Part shown: piece after piece, positions 37,501-48,730 of the stretch
Layout: each line of letters opens with the position of its first letter
Numbering within the stretch: position 1 is the first letter of the stretch
NCBI GenBank assembly: GCA_038503075.1
Contig: JBCAML010000022.1
Location: 1,302,001-1,366,000, forward strand
Direction: 5' to 3'
Source of the DNA: Gyromitra esculenta
Lineage: Eukaryota; Ascomycota; Pezizomycetes; Pezizales; Discinaceae
Length of the DNA stretch: 64,000 nucleotides
The notes under the pieces: model-generated
Told to the model about the DNA's origin: nothing
Database searches by the model: none
What the model saw: the letters and a program-made list of their open reading frames with translations, nothing else
Position numbers and translations under genes: made by a program

Positions 37501-38552
37501 CCACCAGCCCCTTCCCGGATCAGGATCTGCATCAAATCCCAATCTCCCGTTTGAGCAGCTGCCTCGAAAGCTGTTTTTCCACTCCAAAATGCTGGTGCAT
37601 CATCCACACTCGCTCCAAGGTTAATCAGAAGTTGCACTAAATTCGCATTTCCGCTTTCAGCAGCCGCTTGAAGAGCTGTTCGGCCCGCATAGTATGCTGC
37701 CGGTTCGTTGACATTGAGTGTGCGTCCATCGAATTTCTGTGCTTGATCGAGTTGCTTCACAACCTGCTCGTGTCCATATTGTGCAGCAGCTTGAAGAGCT
37801 GTTCGACCCAGATAATCCGATACCTTGCCATCGATATTGGCTCCTCTGCTAATTAGTCTATCAACTCCATCTTCAAATCCGCTTTCTGCAGCTGCCTGGA
37901 GTGCTGTTCGGCCACGGATAAGACCCGGTGCGGCATCAATGTTAGCCCCGGCATCGAGTAGATGATGTAGGACTATTAGATTCTTGCTGCTTGCGGCAGC
38001 CTGAAGAGCGGTTCGTCCGTTATACCATCCAGCCTCTGCATCAATCATGGCACCATGAAGTCGTAGGGTTTGGACCAGTTCCACATGACCAGCCTCTGCC
38101 GCGGCTTGCAATGCTGTCCTCCCATTCATTTTCGATGGAGGAGAATTAATGTCGGCACCAGCTGCGATCAAAATTTGGACGATATGAGAGTGACCCTTGC
38201 CAGCTGCTGCCTGTAATGCTGTTCTACTACCTTTCTCGTCTGGTAGTATCCAGTCATCCGGCTCACGGCTAAACATTTCATGTATCATGCGGCCGTTCTC
38301 CGCCATCGCAATTGCTCGTCTATCGGCCGCCTCGAATGGATATGCATTGATATCCGCTCCTTCATTAAGTAGCCATCGCACTCTTTCAGCCTCCCCATCT
38401 TCCGCAGCTTTGACTAGTAGAAACTCCAAATCCAGGTCATCGTAACCATCTCCTCGAAGGGAAACGCTTACAGGAGGTAAAGGAACGGGATATGCCAAGC
38501 CCGAGCCCTTTTCCGATTCGGTATCTTTCATCAGCGTTGGCGATGGCTCCAT
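34581..38552 (-). CDS. Ankyrin-repeat protein fused to CorA-like Mg2+ transporter domain
   Basis: Eight exons on the minus strand: 38552-36425, 36359-36171, 36121-35760, 35695-35312, 35252-35172, 35115-35086, 35009-34887, 34835-34581; about 1183 residues and every phase agrees. Exon 1 holds some sixteen ankyrin repeats with the recurring GRTALQAAA signature (about residues 50-690). Later exons give a soluble region with NISWFMWRND and a charged coiled helix (HLEEKVAKLKNDIEKHI), then the CorA-like module: SIYEAQASTSTAMSMKRLSW, first membrane helix IFLPLVFVASLFGMN with the GMN selectivity signature, and second helix WWWYAVVSGPIFALVFLGW, followed by a basic tail. CorA proteins form pentameric Mg2+ channels. 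The ankyrin array probably binds partners or the cytoskeleton. A 30-bp micro-exon encodes half of helix 1. The start is at the first ATG; a TTG lies upstream at 38612. Confidence 0.83.
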
Positions 38553-41500
38553 TGTCGTGGTCTCCAATCTACATTGTAGCGAAGGATCAGCCTCAATACT
38601 AATCAAAATCAATCAAAATCAACGTAAAAATTACCAATTCGTGTTTTAATATTCTAAGGTATCTGAGGTAGGGAGGTTTCGCGCGTGAATGATATATCTA
38701 TCTATCTATCTAGGGAGGTTTCGCGTAAAATCAAGTTTCGGTAACCCTTAAGGCGGCGGATATGTTGGAAAGCTTCGTAGAGATGTTGAGCAGAGAAGAT
38801 ACGATGGACGAAATAGGTCCCTCCCAACTAAAAGATTCCAAATCTCTCTTTTATATGAATTGACCGATTAGATATCAGGCATAGATCTCACAATGTAGCC
38901 AAAATCTTGTGCGTTATTTATAGCGCATACTGAGGATGCAATTGTTTTTATTTCTACCCTAAACCTCACCTATCGGTTTCTCATGTTCTTCTCATCGAAT
39001 CTTTCCTCCACGCCTATGAAAGTTCAAGAGTCTGATGGTCGTGGGCTGAGACGGCCAACGCAGCTCAGTTCATCGATTCGATATCTGATTCGATAAAACT
39101 TACAGTTCCGATTGGTCAATGCTCTGAAGAGGCTGGAAGCATGACAGAGATCGGAGGCCTCATTTCCAATTCCGACATGTATGTAAGACACTATTTATTA
39201 GTGGTCTAAATAGGAAATATTCTATAGTGGCTAACTACAAGAAGTATCGTGAGAGACTAACAGCGTGTCAAAGCTGTCAATGGTTTTCGCCGTCTTGGCA
39301 TTGTGCAACTCCAGAACCGCATCAGAACCTAACATGGACACAATTGCAGTCGCATCTAGGTACAAATGCACAACCATTTTGACAGCATCTCTTGGTTTTT
39401 TGGTAACGGTTCCCCTCCCACACAAACACGATGTTTTGAAATTATAACTCTACTAATGGCAATGTAATAGCTAGCCACTGCGTTTAGTTTAGCCGAAGGT
39501 AGTCGCTGATGCAAGCGACATCTAATCATATCAGCAAGACCAACAAATACAACTCCGTCCAATTCAGATGCAAACGTTTTTCTACGGCTTGCTCATCTTT
39601 TAGTATACTTGACTCAATTTACTCTCCAGTCCCGAGAATCAAAGAGCAATAAAACGAAATATGATATATATTTATCGCCCAACCTCCAGTATCGTGCCCT
39701 GCCCTTCTCGCGCAGCAGATTGGCAGTAGGGAATATTCGAGTATTCGGATACCAAGAAACATTTAGCTAAGGCTCTTGGTATCTTGCCATCGGAATACCT
39801 AAATTTCCCTCGAGTAGAAACGAGCTTTGCAAATCCCTCAGATTTAGCTGAAAGCCAAGGTGAAAATTTGTTCAATTATATCGATTATTTAATCAATGAA
39901 GCGTCGAAAATGCCTCTCTCTATATACAGTCTCTAGAGAGCTTAAAACTTCTCTCATAAATTCGCCGGTCCGGTCCGCGTATCCCCAGGCGTCGAGCAAG
40001 CGGAATAGCGCGAGTACTAACAGCAGCCAAATATCGGTAGATATTAGGAAACCCATGATCATGATATCCAACAAACCATATGATATATGTATCATGTGTG
40101 TGCGTACAGATGTCGAGTGATACCACATGAATAAATTAATGGATCGTTTCGTGAAACAAGCAGGCAGGGCTGTCCCCCCTCAAAAAAGTCTTCACTTCTA
40201 TATTAAACAACTACCATAGACTAGATCTACAAATATCAATTTAGTTACCCACTCGGTAGATCATCACTGTGTTTGAGGGTCTTCCCATTCCGGTAGAAAC
40301 GACACCAATGGATGCTTGTCCCGATAAAAAGTCCAAACGGGTTCCACGTTTACCTACGCAGCTATGAAGATATGTCCTGTTACCACAGGGGAATACGAAA
40401 TTCGATCATCTACATGGCCGAAAAAAAATGAGTACCCATCAGTCGATCTCACACATTTATCTCACAAATTTTGCCTCTTGGACACGTCAGTTTGGCATGG
40501 CATTCATGCGTAGTTGGATTGGCATTTAGGAGCTACGGTAATTGGTGAAACCCTGGGTTTAGAACAAAGCTGGTGGCGGAATGCAGCACAACAAATGAAT
40601 GCCAAGATCTGGGGGTCGCGTGCTTCATGCATGCTTTTAGTGGCGCTAACTGAAAAACCCCACTCAAAAAACTCGTAAGCTTATTCGCCTGTTATTATAC
40701 CAGCTAGAGAAGAGGCAATTGAATAGAATAGTGGTAATGTTCCCTGCTTTTCAGGTCTATCGAGTTGCCCTGCAAGTGTTATTTTATCATATACTTGGAC
40801 AAAAACAACTCCATCTGACAGCGGCAGCATCCGGACCTCGCCTAGATTTGGGGATATTTTCCAATGTGAGAGGCGTTGAACTATGGTGCAATCTGTAATT
40901 CGCTTGTAGAGTATTACGTGATGCAGATGCCTACTGATATTATGTCAGACGTGGCGTTTGGTACTTCTTGTAAGCCAATAAATCCGAGGTTTCTGGGTAA
41001 TCTCTTGGAGGCTTTGTGACTTGGTGTTATTGGTATTAAACTATCATTGGATATAAGTTTGTCTTCAAATGATAGATCGTGATCCATTATTGCTTCTACT
41101 TCGATCGAAAATGCTACGTAGTCTAACAAATAAATTAGCGATAAAAATTTACCGCGCTACCAGAAACACAGTTTAAAATTAATCTTAGCGTATACCGTCC
41201 CTGTATTTTGATGTTCCCCAATACAAGTATGCCGAGTAGAAATTTTTCAGCACTGCTGTTAACCAGGCCAGTTTTTCTCATACTTTCTGATTTGATGCAC
41301 ACGTTTGCGGCACGCCGTAGTTTAGCCACTACAAAAAATGTTCATCGATTCAATCACCAACCTCTCTAAAAATGGGCTCATCAGAATAGAGTAGAATATG
41401 GAGTACTCTAGTGGCAAAAGGTTTGTATCCCTGTGTTATGATGTCATTAGATTATGAGATTGACCTTATCCATAGTTATGTTGATCCTTATTAATATATT

Positions 41501-43531
41501 AAAATCAAAGCTTAAGTTAGCAACAAAATAATCATCAGTACATAACATAATTTGCCCGGGGGATACACCTCGTGGCCTTAGAGCTTGTCGATGACGTTGG
41601 GACAAACGAGTGATCGACTATGTAGGTACCATCTTTTAACAACAAGCTTTTAACGTCGCAGATCTCCGCTCTGGCGGCTTGGCATTGCTAACGGCTATGT
41701 CGGAAACACCATACACTCCGATCGCAGGCGCATCCCAGGCAGCAACGGATTAGTCGTCAGCAGGAATACGGCCGATGTTAATTTTCCACAAAAGCCACAT
41801 TATAAAGATCGAAAACGTATAATTTCATGCCATGATTTATGTTCACCCATAAGATATCAAGGTTAATTGTAAGGAAGGATCTGAAGGGTGTGCTGAAGCG
41901 ACGAGAACAAGTGTCGGGATACCGATAGTGTATCCATGGCAACTGGTGTAATACAAGAAACTCCTGGGCCCCACGCACAAAGCAGTACCGGGGTAGCCGA
42001 CATCCGCGGCGAGTACTTGCTTTTTGTATATATTATGCACAAACTTTGAAGCAGGGGTTGGTCAAGTCCCAGTAAGTGGTCAGTTTCAGCTCAACTCCCT
42101 TGATGGAAGGGAAAGGTGGTACTAAAACTTTAAGGGAAACAAGTTTCGTATGAGCTTGTGCAAATGTAACCTTCCTGCTTTCTTAAACCCCTAGGATATG
42201 TTTTATTTAAAAGTCATGATTACTCACCTTCAGAAGGTATCAGCTGGGTCAATGGAGCTTGTTTGCTGGTGGTTCAGCTTCTTGCGGAGGAATGTCGAAA
42301 AATTTCTATTTATTCCGAAATTTGCAATGGTTGAGGCTGTGGCAGAGGAATGATAATCATGTCGGACCCCGATTTAGTTTTTCTGCTGCATCTTGTGAGA
42401 TTGAGACGATTCAGGTTTCGAGACAAGGTTTCGGGACGCTGCAATTGGATGGATAATAGATGTAGGCGAGCGGAAAAAGCTTCTCTTGGGTGCCGTGTTT
42501 CCGGATGGGGTTTCTGAGCTGGTCGCTTAACATGTGGGATTACTAGTGATTGGATCGATCATCAATGGTACGTTATAGGATTGAATTCGTTGCTCGGAAA
42601 AGTCCATTTCGACCGGCGTGGACGGATGATCGGATCCTCTAACAGGGAGCAACTGTATCGTGCGATGTTGAGCAGAGCACGTATCAGCCACAGCCCCGTG
42701 GCTGTTCATAGACGGTGGCTTCCACTGAAGCTATTCCTACGCTTCTGTTTTGTCAATAAGTCTGAATACAGCCCTTGGTTGCTCCTCGTAGCCGTTATTT
42801 TTGGGGCAGTGTCTGTTGGCAGCAGACGCGGATCTAGGGATTGCATCTGTAGGGCAAGACTTTTCCTTCATGCGCGTCACTGCGGAATCAAGGCCAACAA
42901 CAATTGCCAGGTTTCCCCAGGCCCATTTCTTGAAAAGCTTGGCTAGGACTCCCCCGATGAAAATCCCGACAGCCGGATGATCGTTCCAACCACAGTTAGC
43001 ATTCACCGAAAGAAACAAGATTGCCAAGCGCTTCTCGAACAACAACGGTAACCGATTGGGATTAGGTCTGACTTCATTCGGGCTGATTGCTAGCACCTGG
43101 CCCTGCGCCTTGCACGATGATGAGGCTGAATCCACGCCATGCCGTACACACGTCCAGGCGCAGCGCTGCGAACCATGTCCATTTCCGTTTTTGACCCGCC
43201 ATTTCACGAATCCAGTTTATTGGTGGAACTGCAGCTAGGGTTACGCGTAGGGGCAAGAAAAGCGGGAAATTAGAGAACCAACTAACGCCTGCACCCCGAT
43301 GGTGGTATGGCAGCAAGCGGGCACACACGTTCCGGATCTCCCAGAGGGAAATAAAAGGAGTCTTGGTAGCTGAACGGCTGATATAAAGCGTCCCCACGTC
43401 CACCACTTCAACAGTCTTATCCTCCTTACCATAAAATCAATCGTTCAATTTCAGCTAACAGTCCTTGAAATTCCTCTTTTCAACTTATTTCCTCAATAAG
43501 CAATCGTTCGTTTGAATACACACCCTTCAAA
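38553..43531. other. Long gene-poor interval
   Basis: 5 kb with no supported gene. A TCTA microsatellite lies at about 38694-38713. Minus-strand peptides around 39560 and 40800 share a DGVVFV motif and similar following residues, hinting at two decayed copies of one coding repeat, but frames are broken. The last 150 bp is the promoter and leader of the secreted-protein gene. Confidence 0.4.
43382..43387 (+). promoter_or_regulatory. TATA box of secreted-protein gene
   Basis: TATAAA (in GATATAAAGCG) lies 150 bp upstream of the ATG at 43532, followed by a C/T-rich leader, as in highly expressed fungal genes. Confidence 0.5.
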
Positions 43532-44282
43532 ATGCAGTACAAGCTTCTCACCGCTCTCGTTCTCTCCTCCGTCGCATCGTCTGCGCTTGGTGCCGCCCAG
43601 CCTGACCTCATGTAAGCATTTATATCTTGTGTTCAAACCTCCTCCTTTAATTGTCTAACAGTATATATCCTTTAGCAACCAAAGCAAGGTCGATTCTGTG
43701 GTTTCGAACATTAATGGAGCTGCTACCACAGCAGCCAATGTCGGTTCCGCCATTGCCGGCGGTGCAAACGCAGTCACTTCTTTCATTGGGAGTCAAATTA
43801 CCGATGCAGCCTCATCAGCTCTCTCCGGCGTCAGGTCTGACGTATCTTCTCTGGAATCGAAGGCATCTTCTTTGACTAGCCGTATTGGTGGTATCCCATC
43901 GTCTCTCGACTCTGCATATCACTCCAAAGTCTCGGCAGTTGAGTCGCACATCAACTCAGATCTGTCTGTCTTTACCACCTATGCTGGCTACACTTCTGTC
44001 ATCGCCGGATGGGAGTCGGCAGCTGCCTCTGGCACTGCTGCCGCTGCCTCCTATATTCAAAACCTCCCATCATCGCTCGACTCATCGTTCCGCTCAGCTG
44101 CAGCCTCCGCCTTGAACAGCTACGCCTCTCAGATCACCTCCCCAGTTCCTACTGGATCTGCTACCGGCAGCAGCGGTGGTGCAGCATCAGCTCCAACCAC
44201 CACCGCAGGTGGTAACAAGGTTGCTCTTGCTGGATCGATGATGGGAGCCGGAGCCATCTTGGCCATTGCCTTGATTCTGTAA
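43532..44282 (+). CDS. Small secreted, probably GPI-anchored Ser/Ala-rich protein
   Basis: Two exons: 43532-43611 and 43676-44282, giving 228 residues; the 64-bp intron has a GTAAGC donor and a CTAAC branch. The N terminus is a clear signal peptide (MQYKLLTALVLSSVASSALG, cleavage expected near residue 20). The mature part is rich in Ala, Ser and Gly and predicted helical, with a loosely repeated IPSSLDSAYHSK / LPSSLDSSFRSA pattern around 90 and 170. A Ser/Thr/Gly-rich stretch (about 180-205) precedes a hydrophobic C-terminal tail (MMGAGAILAIALIL), the arrangement of a GPI-anchor signal. No enzymatic motif is present. Probably a cell-wall or surface protein. The strong TATA and C/T-rich leader suggest high expression. 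Confidence 0.82.
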
Positions 44283-46129
44283 ATTTAATGAATATGGAAA
44301 TAATATTGTGATGGTTGGGGATGCTGTATGATTCTTGTCGGTCGTTCGGATTCTTTTATTAAATACACTAGGCGGTTATACTGTGTTTCTCTTTTTCTTT
44401 TAGCTTGGCCTTTTTTTTCTTCCTTTTCCATGTTTGGAATCTACAAAAGAAAGGTGTATATTCTGGTCATGGCAGTCTTTTAATCTATTTAATTGGCAAT
44501 TCGAGAAGTGCCATTTCCTACAAACATCGTGATATTTGAGCTAGAGTGATTGGCTGAGTACCCATCCGAGGGATTGCCGCGAACTATTCTCCACCCCCAC
44601 AGCTTTCTACCATCCCGCCCCCCACCTCATGGCTCGATCACGCCATTAGTACCTCTAATTGTTCGGTTCACGAAAAAGCAATATTTGACTAGGGTACTTC
44701 GGTATATATCTGAGGGTTGGGCTGAAATCGACGATGGAGGAAATACCAAATCCAAGATCAGCTACCATGCCAAATTGCTGAATGGAAACAACTACCAAAT
44801 TCCAATTTTCCCGAAGGTTTGACCTGGATAGATTCGGATGTTTCTCCCCTATCTAGGCTTCGTCTGGTATGGTATCTTTTGAGCTTGGTAGCGGTACACC
44901 GGATGTCAAGTTGATCTAGTTTTTCAAATATCACTAAAAAGAGCTTTATTTCAAACTATATAGCTGTCATGGTACTACTCTGCTCAATGCTGTTGGAATC
45001 TAACAAACTTCATTGAACTAGTTACCTGAAAGTAGCAATTTGGACCGCTTCTGTAACAATAGTCTTGCGATTCGGTGTTTGTGCAGTGATAACTCGTCGT
45101 ACAATAATTATGGTCTGCAGCTTCGCTACTTTCCCGATAAAGGAACGCTTGGCTATGGCCAATTGCATCGTCTTGCATACTGACATTATGCCTTGTTGCG
45201 GGGGGGACATGCAATACTCCGTGTCAATAGCATGGTTAATGATTAAATTCAATGCTAAGCTGTGCTCTGCAAATGAGATATTTGAAAGCCTCACCGTATC
45301 TAAAAGTGTTTGCGCTTGTCGAGGTGATTAACGAAAAACGCATAGATTATCTCCTGGTTTTATCTTGGGAACAACAGCTATCTTAACCGTGAGAAGTATA
45401 GTTCGTTAGAACTAAGTACGATGGTCCGAACTAGTTAGTGCTCTCCTTGCGATTAATTTAGTACTACACTAGACAAGAATCAATATCGGTTTCTCCAATC
45501 TACCCCTATGTCTCCCAACTCTCGAGCATGCAATGCAGCATTCCCGTGTCGTGTAGTGTATCGATCAGGGTTAGGGAATCTGTGAAATGAGGCTGGGATG
45601 GGTCAGGGGTACCCCTTGACAGCGCTGATGACACAATCGCTCAAGACGTTGATGTTCTTTGGGTGGGTACATGTATTTTATCGCTCCCATGGCCACATAC
45701 AAATTTGTATAAATTTGTTGCGTAATAAAGCGGCGCGCGAGAGGTGCGAAGTATTATCCCTCCCGAAAGTGTATACGCGTCCTCCCTACTTGCTTGGTGA
45801 TAGCCGTTGTTGACATGACGTAACAAATATGCAGTGGGAGGCAGATCTACACATAGCCAACGGAATTGGTACTAGAGTAGGTTCCGTTAGCTAAATAAAC
45901 AGAAATAACATTATTTAATCCAAGTAGCTGGGTAACTTGAAGAAGTACTGGAGCGGCATAGCGGTGGCTTGTATTATGCATGATGATATCAAGCGCCGCG
46001 GTTTCTTTATTCCCTGGGAGGATAAATACCGTATTTATATCCGGGACATTTGAATTGCTCTTTGTAGTTGGCCTCCGTCATCAAATATTGCACTAGGTGA
46101 AGTCCATAGCCGACCCTTAGAGCACCAGA

Positions 46130-46255
46130 GGGTCAGCGAGGCAGAGGGTATAACGGGGCTTGGCGGCCTTGGCTATAGCTAACAGTAAATAAATAAATAA
46201 ATAAATAGATAGAGCTTTGGAGCGTTAGCGAGACAGAGGGTATAGCGAGGCTTGG
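46130..46255. repeat. Local duplication around a TAAA microsatellite
   Basis: The motif AGCGAGGCAGAGGGTATA near 46135 recurs with few changes near 46226, each followed by a GGCTTGG-type stretch. The copies, about 91 bp apart, flank a TAAA run (46186-46206). Confidence 0.6.
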
Positions 46256-47857
46256 GTAGCAAATAATAATTATTTCGCCTCGAGATGGAGATCAGTTTAT
46301 TTTACTCGGCACGTCCATAGCTGGTCCTAGTATAGTGGCAGTCGTTTCATGAGGCGATAGCAACAAAACCACGCCCCAAAACTTCTCCATGCTCATAACA
46401 GAGTTCAGAAAAAGAAATAGAATAAAGAAATGTTCTCTGTATTTTTATACCTATCTATCTTATTTCTATATCTGATGTTCATTGCGCACATGGAGGAGTT
46501 GCCCGTATTTCTGGGCGTTGCGCTGCAGCTGCCATCTCATTAAACCACTACCACTGTAGTCATTGTAGTCATTTATTGTCAGTTCTAGATGGCAGAATAT
46601 ATAGTTTTGTGTGGGTTCTATTAAATTTATAACACCGAGGTTTCGAGTCTCGGTAGCGATATTTTAGTTCCAGAAATCGTTTGCTTAAGATTTCCCTGGG
46701 GTTTCTCTTGCTTCATTTCCTACACGGGCTTCTGTTTCTTCGGTATTATTGGTGGAATTGAATTTACGCAGGGGCGATTGGTAGATTGAGTTAAAATCGG
46801 GAAAGCATTGTGGCTGGTCTTCGATTTGGTCTTGCATGCTCTAGGAATCAAGTAAGTTTGTGGTTTGGTAGGTTCGGTGATAAATTAAGAGACTTTGGCA
46901 CAGCTCACTAGTGGGGGAAAAATTTGACCTTTACCTCGAATTTGTTAAGATCCTTAACGGACTTTGAGAACTATTACTATAGCTTCTCTTGGAACGGTGT
47001 AAGCTGGGGCAGCGTTGCTTTGGATAACGAACAAGAAAAATCAATACGCCCCCCATCAACGTTTTTTGATTCTACAAAAAACATTGTAGTGGTCTTTCTT
47101 GGTTTCCGTAATCTGAATCAGGGGCTTTCTGTCCTATTTAAGGAGCTGCTGTATACCTCAATCACCGAAAGTAGTTAGGCTCAGAATTCTCTTTTCTCTG
47201 AGAACTTTTGGGAGTGATTGCTCGGCACCCCCAAGTAGATAAGTAGTGAGTATTTGTGTCAAGGACAGCTGTGAGATGTATAACAGCATCGAAGGCGACG
47301 AAATTTGTAGCCTGCTGAGCTATAGATGCTATGCTAGCCTTTTATCTCACACTTTGGGATTTATTTTATGATAAAGAATGCCTATATTTAAAGGTACGGG
47401 GGAACATGAGCAACTTATCGTAATCTATTGCGATCGCTTTAGAAAGGATCAAGGATGACGAGTAAGAAAGAAATCAGAGACTGAGATGATTTAGAGCATA
47501 CGATCTGTCAAGTTAATCGGTTTTGGACTTCAAATAATTGGTAGATGATAGGGTTTTATGTTGCTTAGGAATTGAGGATAGACAAGATAAAAGGTCGTTT
47601 AGAACAAGGGGTTTCATGCAGTTGACTACAGTGGGTGATAGCGTATGAACGAAAAGACGCCGAGATTTGCGATTTCAATTGCGAACTGGGCTGAGCTGGG
47701 AAATTGTATGAAGTGCCTATGTAGATGTAGCTTTAGTTCGACGAAGAAGACATGAGCATAAGGTGTAGGTAAATCATGGTTTATCACTCGCTCAAACGCC
47801 ATTCTGATTTGTTGGATATACTATGTATATCTATAGGCTTCCTAGGGTTCACGTCCT

Positions 47858-47950
47858 GAGGTTTTGTTCACGCTATAACTTTGGTTGCATGTGGCATTCT
47901 TGTACCTTTAAAAATAATGAAACAACGATTTAACAAAAAAAAAAAATCTC
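47858..47950 (+). mobile_element. Short A-tailed retroposon, copy 2, with target duplication
   Basis: This copy matches 1197-1283 and ends in a 12-14 base A-run followed by TCTC. It is flanked by a perfect 13-bp direct repeat, GGGTTCACGTCCT, at 47845-47857 and 47951-47963. A-tail plus target-site duplication is the signature of LINE-mediated retroposition. At about 90 bp it is short for a SINE and more like a retroposed small RNA or 3' fragment; its source is unknown. Confidence 0.7.
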
Positions 47951-48730
47951 GGGTTCACGTCCTCTGACGGGATACCGGTTCGGCTGGAAGCTTTTGATAC
48001 TATGAGGGTTGTTCGGGCCAATCTATTCGAAACCCAAAAAGCCTCCTATAACCTGGCTTATACGGTTTTATAGCTATAGGGAGTATACATATAGAGGCTT
48101 GATGCTTATGCTTGGTTTTCCTCTCCCTTCTCTCATCATTATATAGTTTAGATATACAAATCTATTCATTATTCTCAACATGATGGGACGTAGGTCTATT
48201 AGTTACTACTTATTTATATATCGAATAGGTATATGCAACTCACTGGCTACGGTACTGGGAGGTAAGATCTTTGTTAGGCTTTCACTATAAAGATTAGATC
48301 AACACAGGAGTGTATCAATGGTCTAGGGGTGCCAATGACTGCGGTAGTCATCGCACATAGGATGGATTTTGTTTTATAGTGCTTGTAGCTTGTAATGGTC
48401 AGGGCTTCCTAAATGGAAAATTCCTTACCAGACTTGGGCACTAATTTTCCATCGCAGAGGCCAGTAAATCAAAATAGATCCACGTTAATCCACAGCTCCG
48501 GGTACAAAAGTCTAACCAACGCGATCCGTGGTTGACGTTTTCACATCGAATTTAGAAATAGAACGACTACATAACAGAACTATGGCACCACCGCCTGATG
48601 CCGATCCTCTTTATTTAAATACCTGCTATTTACACCCACTGCTCCACCTACCCACCGCCAGATACCCGCCACCGGATACCCCTTCCTCCCTTCTCTGCCA
48701 TCTCCCTACATCAACCTCCCCCATCACAGC

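Larger units (their letters stand above)
44283..48730. other. Long gene-poor interval
   Basis: 4.4 kb without a supported gene. It contains GGGTTAGGG at 45568, TACATGTA at about 45667, a local duplication at 46130-46255, a TAAA microsatellite at about 46186-46206, and the second retroposon copy at 47858-47950. The 3' flank of the helicase gene occupies the end. Confidence 0.45.

Noticed and set aside
42737..43207. 156-codon minus-strand ORF, overlapped by others on both strands
   Set aside because: No recognisable motif and no splice-supported extension; the region is GC-richer, which lengthens chance ORFs.
46632..46655. CCGAG/CTCGG hairpin around TTTCGAG, resembling a tRNA T-arm
   Set aside because: Loop size and missing A-box and acceptor pairing do not fit a tRNA.
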